Part shown: piece by piece, positions 1 to 11,745 of the stretch
How the letters are laid out: each line of letters starts with the position of its first letter
How positions within the stretch are numbered: the first letter of the stretch is position 1
Assembly: GCF_040412425.1 (NCBI RefSeq)
Contig: NC_089743.1
Span: 84,910,971-84,974,970, forward strand
Source: Macrobrachium rosenbergii
Lineage: Eukaryota; Arthropoda; Malacostraca; Decapoda; Palaemonidae
Length of the DNA: 64,000 nucleotides
Direction: 5' to 3'
Translations under genes and position numbers: made by a program
The notes under the pieces: model-generated
The model's input: only the letters and a program-made list of their open reading frames with translations
Told to the model about the DNA's origin: nothing
The model's database searches: none

Positions 1-1211
1 AAATAAAGAAATTATGTAGAAGATCGATGTAGCAGAGAAATTAGGGACATAATTATAAGAACTGTCATTAAGTATTTACTATGGGCATTGCAAAAGTTCA
101 GCAACGCATATACATTTAAAAAAGTCTTAATTTCTAGGATATCTCTATCACATTAAACTCATTAGATCCACTGTAAACACAAGCTCAGAAAAAAAACAGT
201 TGTTTTTATGGCTTATGGAGGATATTATATGAGTCTGGCAATGAAAGAAAGTTGGAAAATGAAAAATTTCTAGTATATTCCTATCCCATACCTTATCCCA
301 TAGAACGAAGTTATCGAATCCTTGCTCTCTGAAGTGTTGATACGAAACATCTTTTCAAGGTTCGTCGCCAGAGAGAATACCAGCAGATATTTCAGAGGTC
401 CTGTTTGAAAAGGTGATGCTTCTATCATAAGATATTAACTTTATGTGAATCTCTATATTACGGCGTTTTTGTAAGCAAGTATATGACTGCGCCACTTCTG
501 GGCAAAAACACATCTCGATATTATAGATAAAGGGTTTTCTATATGATGAACATAATCCATTTTATTTTGTTCTTTAAAGCTTATATTTCAGCTTAACAGA
601 TGAGTCACTGTCATGAAGAAAATTTATTTAATTTTCCTTATTCATTTTTTAAAGAAGTATATTTTGTAATATCAAGATTCCAGACCTTCCATATCAGCTT
701 TATTTTGAACACCAATTATCAGTTTCTGATGGAGCACTTGTCTGATAGGAGATGGGCGTGGGGGCAAGGGCTTACATCCACACTGGGTTCACTTTTACTA
801 ATATATGAATTAATGGAGAAGAAATGATCTTCTGAGGCCTGGAATCTCTAATATTAGTTGTTATAATCTGGTAAGTTTGGCCATTGCTCGGGTGAGCGAG
901 TAGAAGCTCGGTAGTTTTATTTCTTACATAAACATACAGAATAAGGTCATGTAAATATTTATGAAAGTGTTTAAGAGTAAATAACTAAGGTAACTTGGAT
1001 AGCAACTGAACAGCGTATTAGGCACCCAGATGACTGAACTGTGAAGTAATTATAAACTACTTACAACTGGTTTACGAGTATGTATATATAGTAGACGATA
1101 AGTATGCATATTACGATACATAAAGCTGTGCACTCTTGATTTAAAAATCATTAGTAAAATGTCCAGAGGAAAATCACGTTTATACGTTTACAGAAAATAC
1201 GTTTTGCAGAC

Positions 1212-1215
<4 letters not shown>

Positions 1216-1308
<93 letters not shown>

Positions 1309-1447
1309 ATATATTTTAAGAAATCACATCACCGTGATGGCCATGTCGTTTAAGGCGTCACTGTAGTCCTGAGTTCTTGTCTTCCGTGGGTTCGAGCCCA
1401 AGAGACGACGAACTTATTATCAACTAAAAAAAATTCCCCTTCGGGTA

Positions 1448-1523
<76 letters not shown>
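1216..1523. repeat. TA microsatellites (three tracts)
   Basis: TA arrays lie at 1216-1250, 1256-1301 and 1450-1523, on both sides of the family-D SINE. Confidence 0.95.
1318..1449 (+). repeat. tRNA-derived SINE-like repeat (family D) with TA tail
   Basis: It contains an A-box-like TGGCCATGTCGTTTAAGG and a B-box GGTTCGAGCCC spaced as in a tRNA gene. A short unique part follows, then a long TA array. The same sequence occurs in reverse at 63040-63238. Confidence 0.7.
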
Positions 1524-1529
<6 letters not shown>

Positions 1530-1873
1530 GTTTTATTACCTTTCCTGAGTTCATCCTTCTTTGCGTAAGATATCCACAGGTCCAAAAGTCCACTGAACAA
1601 AATGAGACTGCCTTCCACTGCAAGAATCACTCTGAGAATGATGAAGAAAAACCAGAGCTTTATTTACCAAACTTCCGTGAGTAACAACAAAGTTACGCGC
1701 TGCCTAAGACCAAGAGCCAGTGCTGGTAAGGCCAGGTTAAACAACGACCACATTGATTAATAATTAATGTTTGTATACATGCTCTACGAGTGGGTCTGTT
1801 GAGAGTAACTTTATCTCCGCTATATCTACAGTAGCGTCGTTCATCCATATTTCTGATCTATCTTTCTTTCAAT

Positions 1874-1875
<2 letters not shown>

Positions 1876-1924
<49 letters not shown>
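1876..1924. repeat. CT microsatellite
   Basis: About 24 uninterrupted CT pairs. Confidence 0.95.
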
Positions 1925-1928
<4 letters not shown>

Positions 1929-2190
1929 ACAGAAGGGAAGATATTTATATAAAATAAGCACGCGAAAATATCTGGGAAATAATGTACAGTCTACCCCAAA
2001 ACCAAATCAAAATCCTTCAAAAGAAGGCATCGTGCTTACCCCATACAATTGGGAAAAAAAAGCACGTTAAAAGAAGAAAAAAAAAGTATGAGTAAAAAAA
2101 CTGAGGCAAATTCGGTTGAAATTTAACGATGTAGGTACCTACGTGACTGAACTGTAAAGAATTATTTGCAAGAGAAACTAACATCATTAC

Positions 2191-2298
2191 TATTGCTCCC
2201 GGGGTGAATTCAAAGGAAGGATGTTCCTCTACCTGGCAAGCAGCTCTACTGATCTTTAGATTCAGCCCCATCTCTTGAAGTTGATGGTCGATGCTTTC
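2191..2298 (-). CDS. NRF-6-like gene, coding exon 5 (end of NRF domain)
   Basis: The exon is 108 nt with an acceptor ending TTTATTTCCAG. It encodes the last NRF cysteine (A-A-C-Q-V-E) and the conserved F-T-P-G-A-I that opens the first membrane helix. The donor is probably GTAATG directly after the isoleucine codon, phase 0. A weaker GTAGAG lies earlier. The next exon is not visible between 1 and 2190 and is taken to be outside the window. Confidence 0.8.
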
Positions 2299-2504
2299 CT
2301 GGAAATAAAAGTGGAATTCATTTTCTTGCTTCAACAAATACTGCCTTCGATATACTGCATAAAAGGGTGACAATAAGAGATAGCAAGTAGATGCTAAACT
2401 ATTGCTTATATGTACTATGTGACTACATGGGTCTAGTTGCCATCATAGTAAAAGGTCAAGTTTTATGTGTTACAGAATCATTTTCAAATATGGGAAGAAA
2501 ATCC

Positions 2505-2583
<79 letters not shown>

Positions 2584-2647
2584 GCCATCACAGTAAAAGG
2601 CCAAGTTTTATGTGTTACAGAATCATCGCCAAATATGAGAAGAAAAT

Positions 2648-2720
<73 letters not shown>

Positions 2721-2778
2721 CCATCACAGTAAAAGGCCCAGTTTTATGTGTTACAGAATCATCTTCAAATATGAGAAG

Positions 2779-2841
<63 letters not shown>

Positions 2842-3148
2842 TCTAAGAAAGAAAAATTAGATAAGAAATATGAATTGACTGTACTAAAGGAGATAACATA
2901 CGAACATGTGTTAGCAGGGATAAAGTTACCTTCAATAGCACCATTCGCATTTAAGAATAAACTGAACATCGATCAAAATTTGACAAAGCCAAACATAGGT
3001 GCCTGATAGTAGTATTTGACATCTTCACACTCCAGATCTCATTAAAAGCTACCAGAGAACGATGAGGCATCTAAGACCCTGTTTCAGTTGAATTTCGTTT
3101 ATTTTATTTGAGCTACTTTGTACTTAGGCATAGTCCAGGGGCACACAA

Positions 3149-3184
<36 letters not shown>

Positions 3185-3910
3185 CCATTTATATATTAAT
3201 ATATATATGGTGCAAATATAATATGTATGTATAAGGAATCCATTTCCTTTAATATGGAATGGTGCAAAAATAATAATTCTTAATCACTGAAATTTCTTGC
3301 GCTGGAAAAAGAAAAAATCCATATGATTATGAATAAATGGGACAATATTAACGTAGTAAGGAAATGCAGCAACAGCTCATTCACCTATAGTATTTATTAC
3401 ATATTTATTTTTTTTTTTAGAAATGGATGCTCTGTGTCTCTGTGACAAGATAGAAAGGTTACGAGATTTCTTTCACTCGAAGTGTTCGTTCTTTTCAGTT
3501 GCTGAGTTTGGCGTAAGTCTAACACAGTCAGCATCCAACTATAAGTTTCCTGAAGCTCAGTTCATCTGAATGATTGATGAAATTTCCAATAATCGTCGTT
3601 GTTTTAATAGGTCCTATTTTAAATTTCTAGCTTCACAGCACAGCTCTCTCGTCATAATTCTAATGGGTCCTTAAATAACCTTTCTCACTTCAGTGCACAG
3701 CTGTCACAGACAACAATCTCCCAAGGAAAATTAATTCCACTGTTATTTAATCTTGATCGGTTATCATTGGCAAATGAAGTTATTGCCTTTTGTAAATGAA
3801 GGAATTTTGTAATTACACAAACAATTTTTCGTTCGACCCAGATTTGTGGTAGTTATGGATTCATGTGGAATTGTTCATGGCTTTGAGATGAACTGGCATA
3901 TCTAACGAAT

Positions 3911-3999
<89 letters not shown>

Positions 4000-4005
4000 T
4001 ATATA

Positions 4006-4036
<31 letters not shown>

Positions 4037-4071
4037 GTATATATATATATTTTTTTATATACAGTATATAT

Positions 4072-4114
<43 letters not shown>

Positions 4115-4268
4115 TTGTACATCTATATATTATGTATGTATGTATGTATGTATCTATCTATATATACATATGTATATATCTATCTATCTATCTATATATA
4201 TATGTATATATCTATCTAGCTATCTATCTATCTATATATATAGATATGTAAATATCTATCTAGTTATC

Positions 4269-4308
<40 letters not shown>

Positions 4309-5381
4309 TATATATATACACACACATATATATATATATATATGATAGTCTCTCCAAATATTGCTTTCACAGCTATAACTGAATGATTTGCCTCACAACT
4401 CTTCATTTCTTATACCATACTTCCTACGGAAATACCGACAACGTACCCGTAAATCTTCAACCGAGCAACTTGCCGGGATACACGTTCCATACGTGAAAGA
4501 CGACACTCCCCTGTCGACTATTGGTGCCATTCGAACCTCGGTCTCTTGGTTTTCATTCCTCGCCTCACGTTTTCTCTTTCTGTCGAGTAAATAAAATCGT
4601 TTCATCAGTTACTAGAGAGCGAAGTCAGTGAAACAGTTATTGAGAACACTATCCAACACATATAAATGTAAGTAGTTATTTTCTTACAAATATGCCCAGT
4701 GCAAACCGCAGACAACCATATTTCACTGATTCGGAGCATTCATGATTATTATAAGATAAAGGACATAAATAATCTAATGTCTCAGATAATTGCTTGGAGG
4801 TATTGAGAGGTCCCACAGAAACTTCTACTTTGTTATATTCTTAGTCCTAAAATGAGCTCTAAAGGTAAAAAAAGTATATCTAAGTTTAACCAGACCACTG
4901 AGCTGATTAACAGCTCTCCTAGGGCTGGCCCGAAGGATTAGATTTATTTTACGTGGCTAAGAACCAACTGGTTACCTAGCAACTACATTAGGTTTACGAA
5001 AGAGTGAACTTGAACTTTTATAGAAATATTTACACGAGAAAACAAGACGTGAGAAAAAAAATACGATGTGAATAGACCTTCTAACTTTAAATTGGAATAA
5101 GAAAAAATGTTCTCACATCGACGTCGGTTAAAAAGAAGATTCTTGCCACATGTCTGGGAAGTGATGACGTAACAGCATAGTACCATATAACCCGTATTCT
5201 TGACACGACAGGAAGAATACTTTTCAAGAGTCTGAGAACTTAAAAAACTGTAGCCTCTTCCTTACTCTCAACTATTTACACACACGTTAGAAAAAAACAA
5301 TACTGTAAATAAACGATGAAAAGACAAATGTTGTCTAGACAGTTTTGGAAATCCAGCGCAAAGCTGGGCCACCGTTACTCT

Positions 5382-5451
<70 letters not shown>

Positions 5452-8400
5452 GCAGATTATTTTCTTTTCAAAAGTCCAGAAAGAATCGGACCGCATTAAA
5501 GAACGCTATAAACACTAAATCGATATCTGTTTTCGAGATTATCTTTCTATTTTTGTGCTCGCATGCGTCACCGTGTGCATAATGCGGTCTTTATTGCACA
5601 GTTTGCAGCTGAACAATAAAATGTAAAGAAAGCGCCCTATATAAAGGTTTCCTATAAAAGGTTTGTGAATACAAAGAGAAGCTTCCAATATAAGACTTTT
5701 GAATACAAGAAAGGAATCCATGTTGTGCAATTTGAATTCCTTGAACAAGAAGCAGTGGAAGGCTACCCAAGTTTCAAACAGAGATCTCTACTAAAAGATT
5801 TGATATATTTAATATTTTTTCAATAATTTCGAGTGAATAAAATGGTATAAATGCTTTCAATTCACAGAGGAAAAAGAAATTTATTACGCTAACCTAAAAT
5901 AACTCTAAAACGCAGCAATGGGATAGGCTACCTGTGTTCCGAATAATGGCACGACTTGGTCCTTTGAGTCTAACCACATTGATGAGTGAGGTGTAGATTC
6001 ATAATAATTTTCCAACATATTGGGTGAAACAGCTTCTTGTTCAGATGGATGTACGGAGTCACAAGAAGAGACAGGATCAGAAAGGAATTTATTAGAGGAA
6101 CGGTTAAGGTAGGGGAAGTATCGAAGAAGGCCCAGTAAAGAAGACTACAATAGTGGTTTGGTCATGTAATGCGGAGAGAAGATCGTGTGTGTAAAAGGGT
6201 TACGAGCATGGAGTTGGAGGGAAGAGGAAGAAGAGGAAGGTCAAAGTTCAGTCATATATAGACTAAAGGAACCTAGATGTAATAGAAAATTAGGACCTTG
6301 GACCACACATTTTTAAGGGGAAATGATGAAAAAGAAGCGACAACAAGAGCTGTCTATGCTTATGAATCAAAATGATCTCACAGAAGACTGCCCTATGACT
6401 GAATATGTGACAAGAAGTTTTGAATTGTCAAGGATGAGCATATGAGAATCATATTCCCTAAAGAGAAAACTTTTCTGTCTTAGAATTCTCTAATCCTGCA
6501 GAACAATATGATCAACTTTGTAAGAACATGGAGGAAAATGGTGCCTTCTTCCATTAATTTTTTCTTATTACTCAAAAATCCGGCAGCCCGTAAACCTAAC
6601 AGTCTGATAAAACCCCGAGAGGTTCAGTAGGAGAATAGGTACCAGCCCTCGGGCTGGGGAGTTAAACAGTGGGCCTAGCGACACGCTGGCTACGTGTCAT
6701 AGGCATTGGGACCTGTTCCCCCCGGCTGTCGGCCTAAGAAACAGGAGATCAGCGCTTGCCCTATGAGCCTACAGAAGCCCAGGAGGACTTTAACTTTAAC
6801 TTATTACTCACGTGTAACTAACTGTGCAGTACTGTCCTCTGAAGTCTCCCTGGTCAGGGTCGGATGCATTGCGACTGAATTTCACCTTGAGACATTCGTC
6901 GAAGGATCCAAACACATACGTATTACCAGCAAGGAATCCATCTGGGAACTTACCCCATGAATCCACCACTTGAAAAAATAGAAAGATTAATGATAATTTC
7001 ATTGTGTATTCAAGAGAAAATTAATTGGTCTGAATGTATTTTGGAATCAGATGTTATAGCTAGTCATTAACGCCTACTTCACTGATTTGACAAGTTCCCT
7101 GAAGGCTTTTTAGTAGTGTACTAAGATCCCATCATGACATACTAATCTCTTATACACAAGAAAAGAAAAATATTCTGTTTATTTCTCGTATTAAATAAGA
7201 GTCAGGCTAAATATCTGTCCTAGGAATAGGCTATTCCTTTTAAAATTAAAATACCGTAACCTCTGGGCTGTCCAAACGCTGTTCTATGAACTATATTATG
7301 GGTCAATGCTTTGTATCCCTTTTAAAAGTGAATAAGGATAAATACCACCTCTGACACCACAACTCAGGCCTCCTGCACACCTCCAAAACCATCCCTTAAG
7401 CACCCCGTAGAAACATTACAACTGCCTGTCTCTCACCATATTCTTCATTTATTTCTTTTCTGTGGATACTTGTGAAAATTTTTTTAGTCGGGAAAACGTG
7501 CTATTCTTGCCCTTATTGAAACTTACAGTGACATTCTATTTCTTTTTCAGTGATAAATCTAAAGATAAGTAGCATGAAAATTCATAATAACTTACTGTGC
7601 TAGAGAAAAAAAAAGGTGCCTTCATCTAGTCTTCAAGTATCTGCAGGATAAGTCTGGGTTAGATTGTGAGTTAAAACCCAGTAGCTGCTGCAAATTTGTT
7701 TGTTTCTTTGAAACTTGGAAACCGTTATCTTGTTCATGGATACAGCACATCGGCATTTATTTGGGAAAAATGAAACTCAGTCAAGTTCTTAGATCCTTGT
7801 CGGATTTCCAAGTGACTGGACGTATTTTAAGAATGAAAACCGAGTTAAAGCCTGTATTTATACAATGGTGGTTTGAAGTTCTTGTTTCCTCAGATTTTAT
7901 TGATTTGGTGTGCGTTTGCAAAGGTTAGGCAAACTGGTCACTTTTTACCAGATATTTATGTAATTGTAATAAGCACAGCTCCGTTTTAACTTACCGAATT
8001 CTTCACACTTTTCGGCTGCATTTGTCTCTACAAAACCTGAGATGCAATTGCAAGAATATGAAGCAGTTTTGACTTCCGTGGCAAGACTCGAACTCACATT
8101 TAGGTCTCAGGCTTTGTAGTGACAAGAGTATCCAAAAATGTGAAGAATTCGAAAAGTTAGGCTATGTAACTGACAAGGTTTGACCGAGCTTTGAAGTACC
8201 CGTATATTAATATGGGCTAGTGATCGGTTATTTGCAGCGATTGATTATATCTAATATTCAACACTAGGACTATAACTGACTAGGAAAAACGAAGTGTTAC
8301 TGTCTCAATATGAAAAAACGATTGTCTTCGTAAAAATTTTAAATGAGACTAGTGTCGTATATCTCCGTGGAAACCAATCAACAACACTTAAAACCATCCC

Positions 8401-9775
8401 CGTGTATTGCAACTTACGCATAGTAATTTCCAATGCATCCTTCAAGCGATAGATGGCGTCTAAGTCTTCCAAACATTGTGTTTCATTTGTCAGCTTCTGG
8501 TTGGGAAGGTAAAGCCCAGCTAGTTGGTTCAGAACAGAAGCCACAGAAGCCCTCCTCTGAATCTCGTGGTCTTCCGTCTGCTGTGGAGGCAGGGATAAGA
8601 TCTTTGAATGTAAATATTCTTCAGGTCCAGACGAAATTTTAACATGAGGTTTTCATTTAGAGACTGTGAATTAAGAGTTTATAGCGATACATGCAAGGAA
8701 TATAATGGAAAATCTTAAGTACTTAATCAATGAATAATTCCAAAAGAAATGAGTGACGTAAATAACCAATGGCATAGTCGTGAGTTAGCATCTGAATGGC
8801 AGGAAATCTTGATAGCAATACTAAGTGAGCAAAACTAGCAAACTAAAAAGTAAATGAAAGTTTTTCTTTTATAAAAGAAAATGACAATGTGAAATATGAA
8901 GTAGAATTCATGAGTCGAACAAAATTTGAAATAAGAGTTAATTTTCAGTAGACTGATAACCTTTTTCCCAGTTTAATGTTTTCCACTGTGCTTAGAATAT
9001 TATGCTTAGCTTGACAGTGATTGGAATAGACAATTTCACGGACTGCAGATCTACTTTTGCAGGTCAATCATTTCCAAAAAAAATGTTAGAATGATGCTCT
9101 GTTCATTTGAGACTGTGAAACTAAAATCCTGTTTTCACCTGGACGTTTATTTTTCTGTTCATCGTGGTTAGTCCATATATCTGGTTCGATTTCTCTATCA
9201 ATATTAGTCTTAACTTGGAGGGGATATCATATTCATCCATTTAGTTCCTAAATATCAGTCCCATAACCAAAGCACTGCAGCGGATTCTAATTTTACTGAT
9301 AGTGATCATTAGTATAACATGCAAAAAAATTGAGATAGTTAAAATCTTTTCTTTTGGAGTAATGATACGAATGAAGACAACATCTTTCTCACCTGTGAAT
9401 AGCTCAAAGGATACCATACGAACTCTGGTAGGAGATCTTTTCCCAGATCCTTCAAGAGTCCAGGCCTTTCCTCAAACTGCTCAGTTTCCGCAAAAATATC
9501 GTCCTCATTTGCATGATAGCCTTCAGAATTTTCATTAACATCGCTCAGGTGAGAGTCACTATTTGCATTCCTTGATATTTTCTCGAAGAGTATCGATGGT
9601 GGAATGCGAGATTCTCTTTGAGTCGCAGAATATTTGATTGACTGAAGTGGGCTGATGGGAGAGGATTCTTTAACTGCTAGAGCACCGGTCATAGAAGCAG
9701 CTACAAGAAGCCAAAGGCCAATCATCTTGAGGTCCATGTTTGGGGGAACAGTTCCTGTGCTGGCCTAGACTGTAT
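2191..9775 (-). CDS. NRF-6-like (nose resistant to fluoxetine) gene, N-terminal five coding exons, 3' part outside window
   Basis: Five exons on the minus strand (9393-9775, 8418-8580, 6812-6968, 4447-4579, 2191-2298) join in a consistent phase chain (0, 1, 2, 0, 0) and give about 302 residues. The order is signal peptide, variable acidic region, then an NRF domain. Landmarks are a [14 protein letters not shown] block, a G-S-F-D-E-C motif, G-Q-Y-C, the G-T-C-I-P-A-S-C-S motif and, at the end, F-T-P-G-A-I, where the first membrane helix of the acyltransferase-3 region normally begins. Known family members are membrane proteins with an extracellular NRF domain followed by a multi-pass acyltransferase domain, linked in C. 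elegans to drug and yolk transport. The membrane part must lie left of base 1. I see no stop or frameshift. The only doubt is the exact donor of exon 5. Confidence 0.9.
2460..2840 (+). repeat. Compound tandem repeat: three units each ending in a GA array
   Basis: Each unit begins with TTGCCATCACAGTAAAAGGC or a variant, includes TTTTATGTGTTACAGAATCA and GAGAAGAAAA, and ends in 27-33 GA pairs. The repeat unit therefore includes the microsatellite. Confidence 0.9.
3900..4345. repeat. Complex TA / TG / TATC microsatellite cluster
   Basis: Long TA arrays are interrupted by a TG run (4006-4024), TATG repeats (about 4134-4152) and TATC repeats. The open frames here (alternating Tyr and Ile) are artefacts. 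Confidence 0.95.
4447..4579 (-). CDS. NRF-6-like gene, coding exon 4
   Basis: The exon is 133 nt from an acceptor ACTCGACAG to a donor GTACGT. It completes the threonine codon left by exon 3 and ends in phase 0. It encodes a basic then polar linker (K-R-K-R-E-A-R) and the family signature [14 protein letters not shown]. The polypyrimidine tract of the acceptor is short, but the phase on both sides fits exactly. Confidence 0.85.
4884..4984 (-). repeat. SINE family A, 5'-truncated copy
   Basis: It matches the 3' part of the full element at 11359-11630 in reverse orientation: GGCTGGCCCGAAGGATTAG, then ACGTGGCTAAGAACCAACTG. Confidence 0.8.
5381..5448. repeat. CT microsatellite
   Basis: About 33 CT pairs inside the large NRF intron. 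Confidence 0.95.
6070..6310 (+). pseudogene. Non-LTR retrotransposon C-terminal fragment
   Basis: Frames with stops give [13 protein letters not shown] followed by a basic G-R-G-R-R-G-R-S tail, the usual end of LINE pol proteins. It is a decayed fragment inside the NRF gene intron. Confidence 0.65.
6598..6802 (+). repeat. Dispersed repeat C, copy beside an NRF exon
   Basis: It is about 200 bp and nearly collinear with 23150-23343: GAGAGGTTCAGTAGGAGAAT, then GGGGAGTTAAACAGTGGGC and CCCTATGAGCCTACAGA. Its right end lies a few bases from the donor of NRF exon 3. Confidence 0.8.
6812..6968 (-). CDS. NRF-6-like gene, coding exon 3 (NRF core)
   Basis: The exon is 157 nt with an acceptor TTTTTTCAAG and a donor GTGAGT. 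It carries the most diagnostic part of the NRF domain: [15 protein letters not shown], then G-S-F-D-E-C-L and G-Q-Y-C. The one base carried from exon 2 gives a leucine codon, and two bases (AC) are left for exon 4. A dispersed repeat (6598-6802) begins within a few bases of the donor on the intron side. Confidence 0.92.
7983..8163. repeat. Palindromic element, about 180 bp, in an NRF intron
   Basis: CGAATTCTTCACA (7995) pairs with TGTGAAGAATTCG (ends 8151), and GTCTCTACAAAACCTGAGA pairs with TCTCAGGCTTTGTAGTGAC. Both centre on 8073. The loop of about 60 nt holds ACTCGAACTCAC, a B-box-like sequence in reverse. Confidence 0.75.
8418..8580 (-). CDS. NRF-6-like gene, coding exon 2
   Basis: The exon is 163 nt between an acceptor ending CCTCCACAG and a donor GTAAGT, entering in phase 0 and leaving one base. 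It encodes the start of the NRF domain: a helix with [11 protein letters not shown], the first conserved cysteine in T-Q-C-L-E-D-L, and a segment rich in D, L and A that leads into the next exon. A possible N-glycosylation site (N-E-T) precedes the cysteine. Confidence 0.85.
9393..9775 (-). CDS. NRF-6-like gene, first coding exon (5' UTR tail plus signal peptide)
   Basis: The ATG is at 9737 (reading leftward) and begins a 115-residue segment. Residues 1-22 form a signal peptide with core L-W-L-L-V-A-A-S-M and an A-L-A cleavage region. The rest is polar and acidic. The exon ends in CAG followed by GTGAGA, phase 0. A T-rich tract ending in TACAG lies just upstream, so the exon probably starts at 9775 with 38 nt of 5' UTR and is not the transcript's first exon. 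The following intron is about 0.8 kb. Confidence 0.85.
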
Positions 9776-11284
9776 CTGTAAAAAAAAGTATTTGTTATTG
9801 ATTTCGTGATTGAGTCAAAACGGAGTAATGTTAGTCGTCAAAAATCTATTCTTAAATGTCCAAATTCATCCCCTGAGCCTAGTTTTATTGATTAGAATGA
9901 TTGACAGGCATGTCATATCCAAAATTGCTTTTGCTACTTATTCAATATACGTATTTAATGAGGAGTTCAGTTATATTCTGTATAATAGACTGGATTAGTT
10001 GCGTTTATGTCTATGGCAACTGAGTTATGTCGAGTGCCATGTTTAAATGCTATACACCGGCTGGTGACTACATAACCAGAATTTAAGAAAAAAAATAGAG
10101 TTGAATTTGCCACGGCATTTGCACCGAATTTCATTCACGTCTACCCAAAATGATCTCGGCCTTCTTTAGTGAGAGTCATTTCGATCCCAACCTAATTCTG
10201 TTGAACCTAACTTGATCTACTAAACTTATTGCCTGAAAAGATTCCTGGTCAATGGTTTGGAGCTGATAAACTCGTTCCCCTCTGTATCTTAAATTTCCAA
10301 AGCGACTGACTTGGTGATACTTAAGTACTCCGATCTCATGCTCAGTATTCCTATTTATACAGTTATTTCTGATTGTCTATAAAGAAGCAAAAAGTAGTTG
10401 CTTAAACGTCTCTTAGATTGTTGCCTTCTTTATTTAATCTTTTTTCTATACCTTTTTATTCTTGTGTTTTAAATTCACCATTAAGTTCCTTCCTCAGTTG
10501 ATATATTAGAGCTGGAGGGCCATGCTTAGTTTACTAGGTTCCCACCAATGATGACCTTTTGTTTTGGAACTTTTGAACCACCCTTTTGTTGTCTTTAAAT
10601 GGTAGCTGGCGATGAGCTTTATCTCCAAACTGTTACTGAAGACGTTATGATAATTTTACTGCTCCTTTTTAAGGTGTTGATTTCATCTTGGACACTTACT
10701 ATTCAAAATTGTGCATCTTTTATTGCATTCTTTTTTTTTTATAGAAAATTGAATACAACTCCTTTCCTGAGACTCATTTGAGTGAAAATGAAAGTTGAAT
10801 CTTGAATTTTTCTTTATTTTTAAAATTTTATGACCCTTTCTTACTTTTACAGTTTCTGTAGTCATGTGCTTCATTTTTTTTATAAGGGTAGTGTCTTTAA
10901 ATGCCATGGTACCAAACACAAAATGATTTTCTCTCTGAATTCCTTAGTTTCACAGAAGAAAGTTTAGCTAGTGCTAGCTATTCCGTGTTTGCTGTGCCAA
11001 GTTTTATTTAGTTGCATAATTGATCTCTGATCCTTTTTCTTGCCGAGAGCAACCAGATTTGCTGAAAAGAAGCACCAATACGCAGTAAAAGTGCCTCGCT
11101 GTCGAACTTCTCAGTTCCAGAGGTCCTTTATTTCTCACACCCTCGGACTATAGAAGTCTCCCTGAGGATGTTGTGCAACGGAACTTGAAAAGTCCAAGCG
11201 AAGATGCAACGCATACTACCGTAAAACAATCCTTGTATTTCAATAATTTACTTACATTTTTATCTGTTTATTTATTAATTTATT
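9776..11284. other. Upstream of the NRF coding exons, no gene recognised
   Basis: AT-rich, with no repeat family I can identify and no convincing open frame. It should hold the 5' UTR exon and promoter of the NRF-like gene, but I could not place them. Confidence 0.4.
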
Positions 11285-11745
11285 TTTTCTTCTTTCTTTA
11301 TTCCTTATGACCTTCTGTTACTTCTTTCAAGTGAACATCATATTCTTTGGAAACTTGAGTTCCTCGTTGGATGGTCGGTACCGTTCTCGGCTAGCACTCT
11401 GCAGGGTCCGCGTTCGAATCTCCAGCCGGCCAATGAAGAATTAGAGGAATTTATTTCTGGTGACAGAAATTCATTTCTCGCTATAATGTGGTTCGGATTC
11501 CACAATAAGCTGTAGGTCCCGTGGCTAGGTAACCAACTGGTTCTTGGCCACGTAAAATAAGTCTGATCCTTCGGGCCAGCCCTAGGACAGCTGTTAATCA
11601 GCTCAGTTGTCTGGTTAAAGTAAGGTATATTTTGGAAACTTGAATTTTAAGTCAATGGCCCCTGTGGGCTTGTTCCATACGAGTAGGGTTCATCTTCTGA
11701 ATGATGATAATATCATCTTCAGAATAATAATAATAATAATAATAT
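11285..11745 (+). repeat. Dispersed repeat G, split by the SINE, with AAT tail
   Basis: Sequence on both sides of the SINE (11285-11345 and 11644-11745) is collinear with the reverse complement of 33178-33300. It ends in a short AAT array. The match continues across the SINE target site, so the SINE inserted into this older repeat. Confidence 0.75.
11359..11630 (+). repeat. SINE family A, complete tRNA-derived copy with 13-bp target duplication
   Basis: The 272-bp element starts with a tRNA-like head (B-box CGTTCGAATCTC near 11412) and ends CTGGTTAAAGTAAGGTATAT. It is flanked by TTTGGAAACTTGA on both sides (11346-11358 and 11631-11643), the mark of LINE-mediated insertion. Other copies lie at 4884-4984, 23527-23796 and 32690-32750. 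Confidence 0.88.

Noticed and set aside
1336..1400. Functional tRNA gene
   Set aside because: A- and B-box-like parts exist, but the arms do not fold into a standard cloverleaf. The sequence is repeated with a TA tail, so it is a SINE head.
3853..4382. Long open frames of alternating Tyr and Ile (also at many other TA arrays)
   Set aside because: They are translations of TA microsatellites. There is no start context, no splice signals and no non-repetitive protein part.
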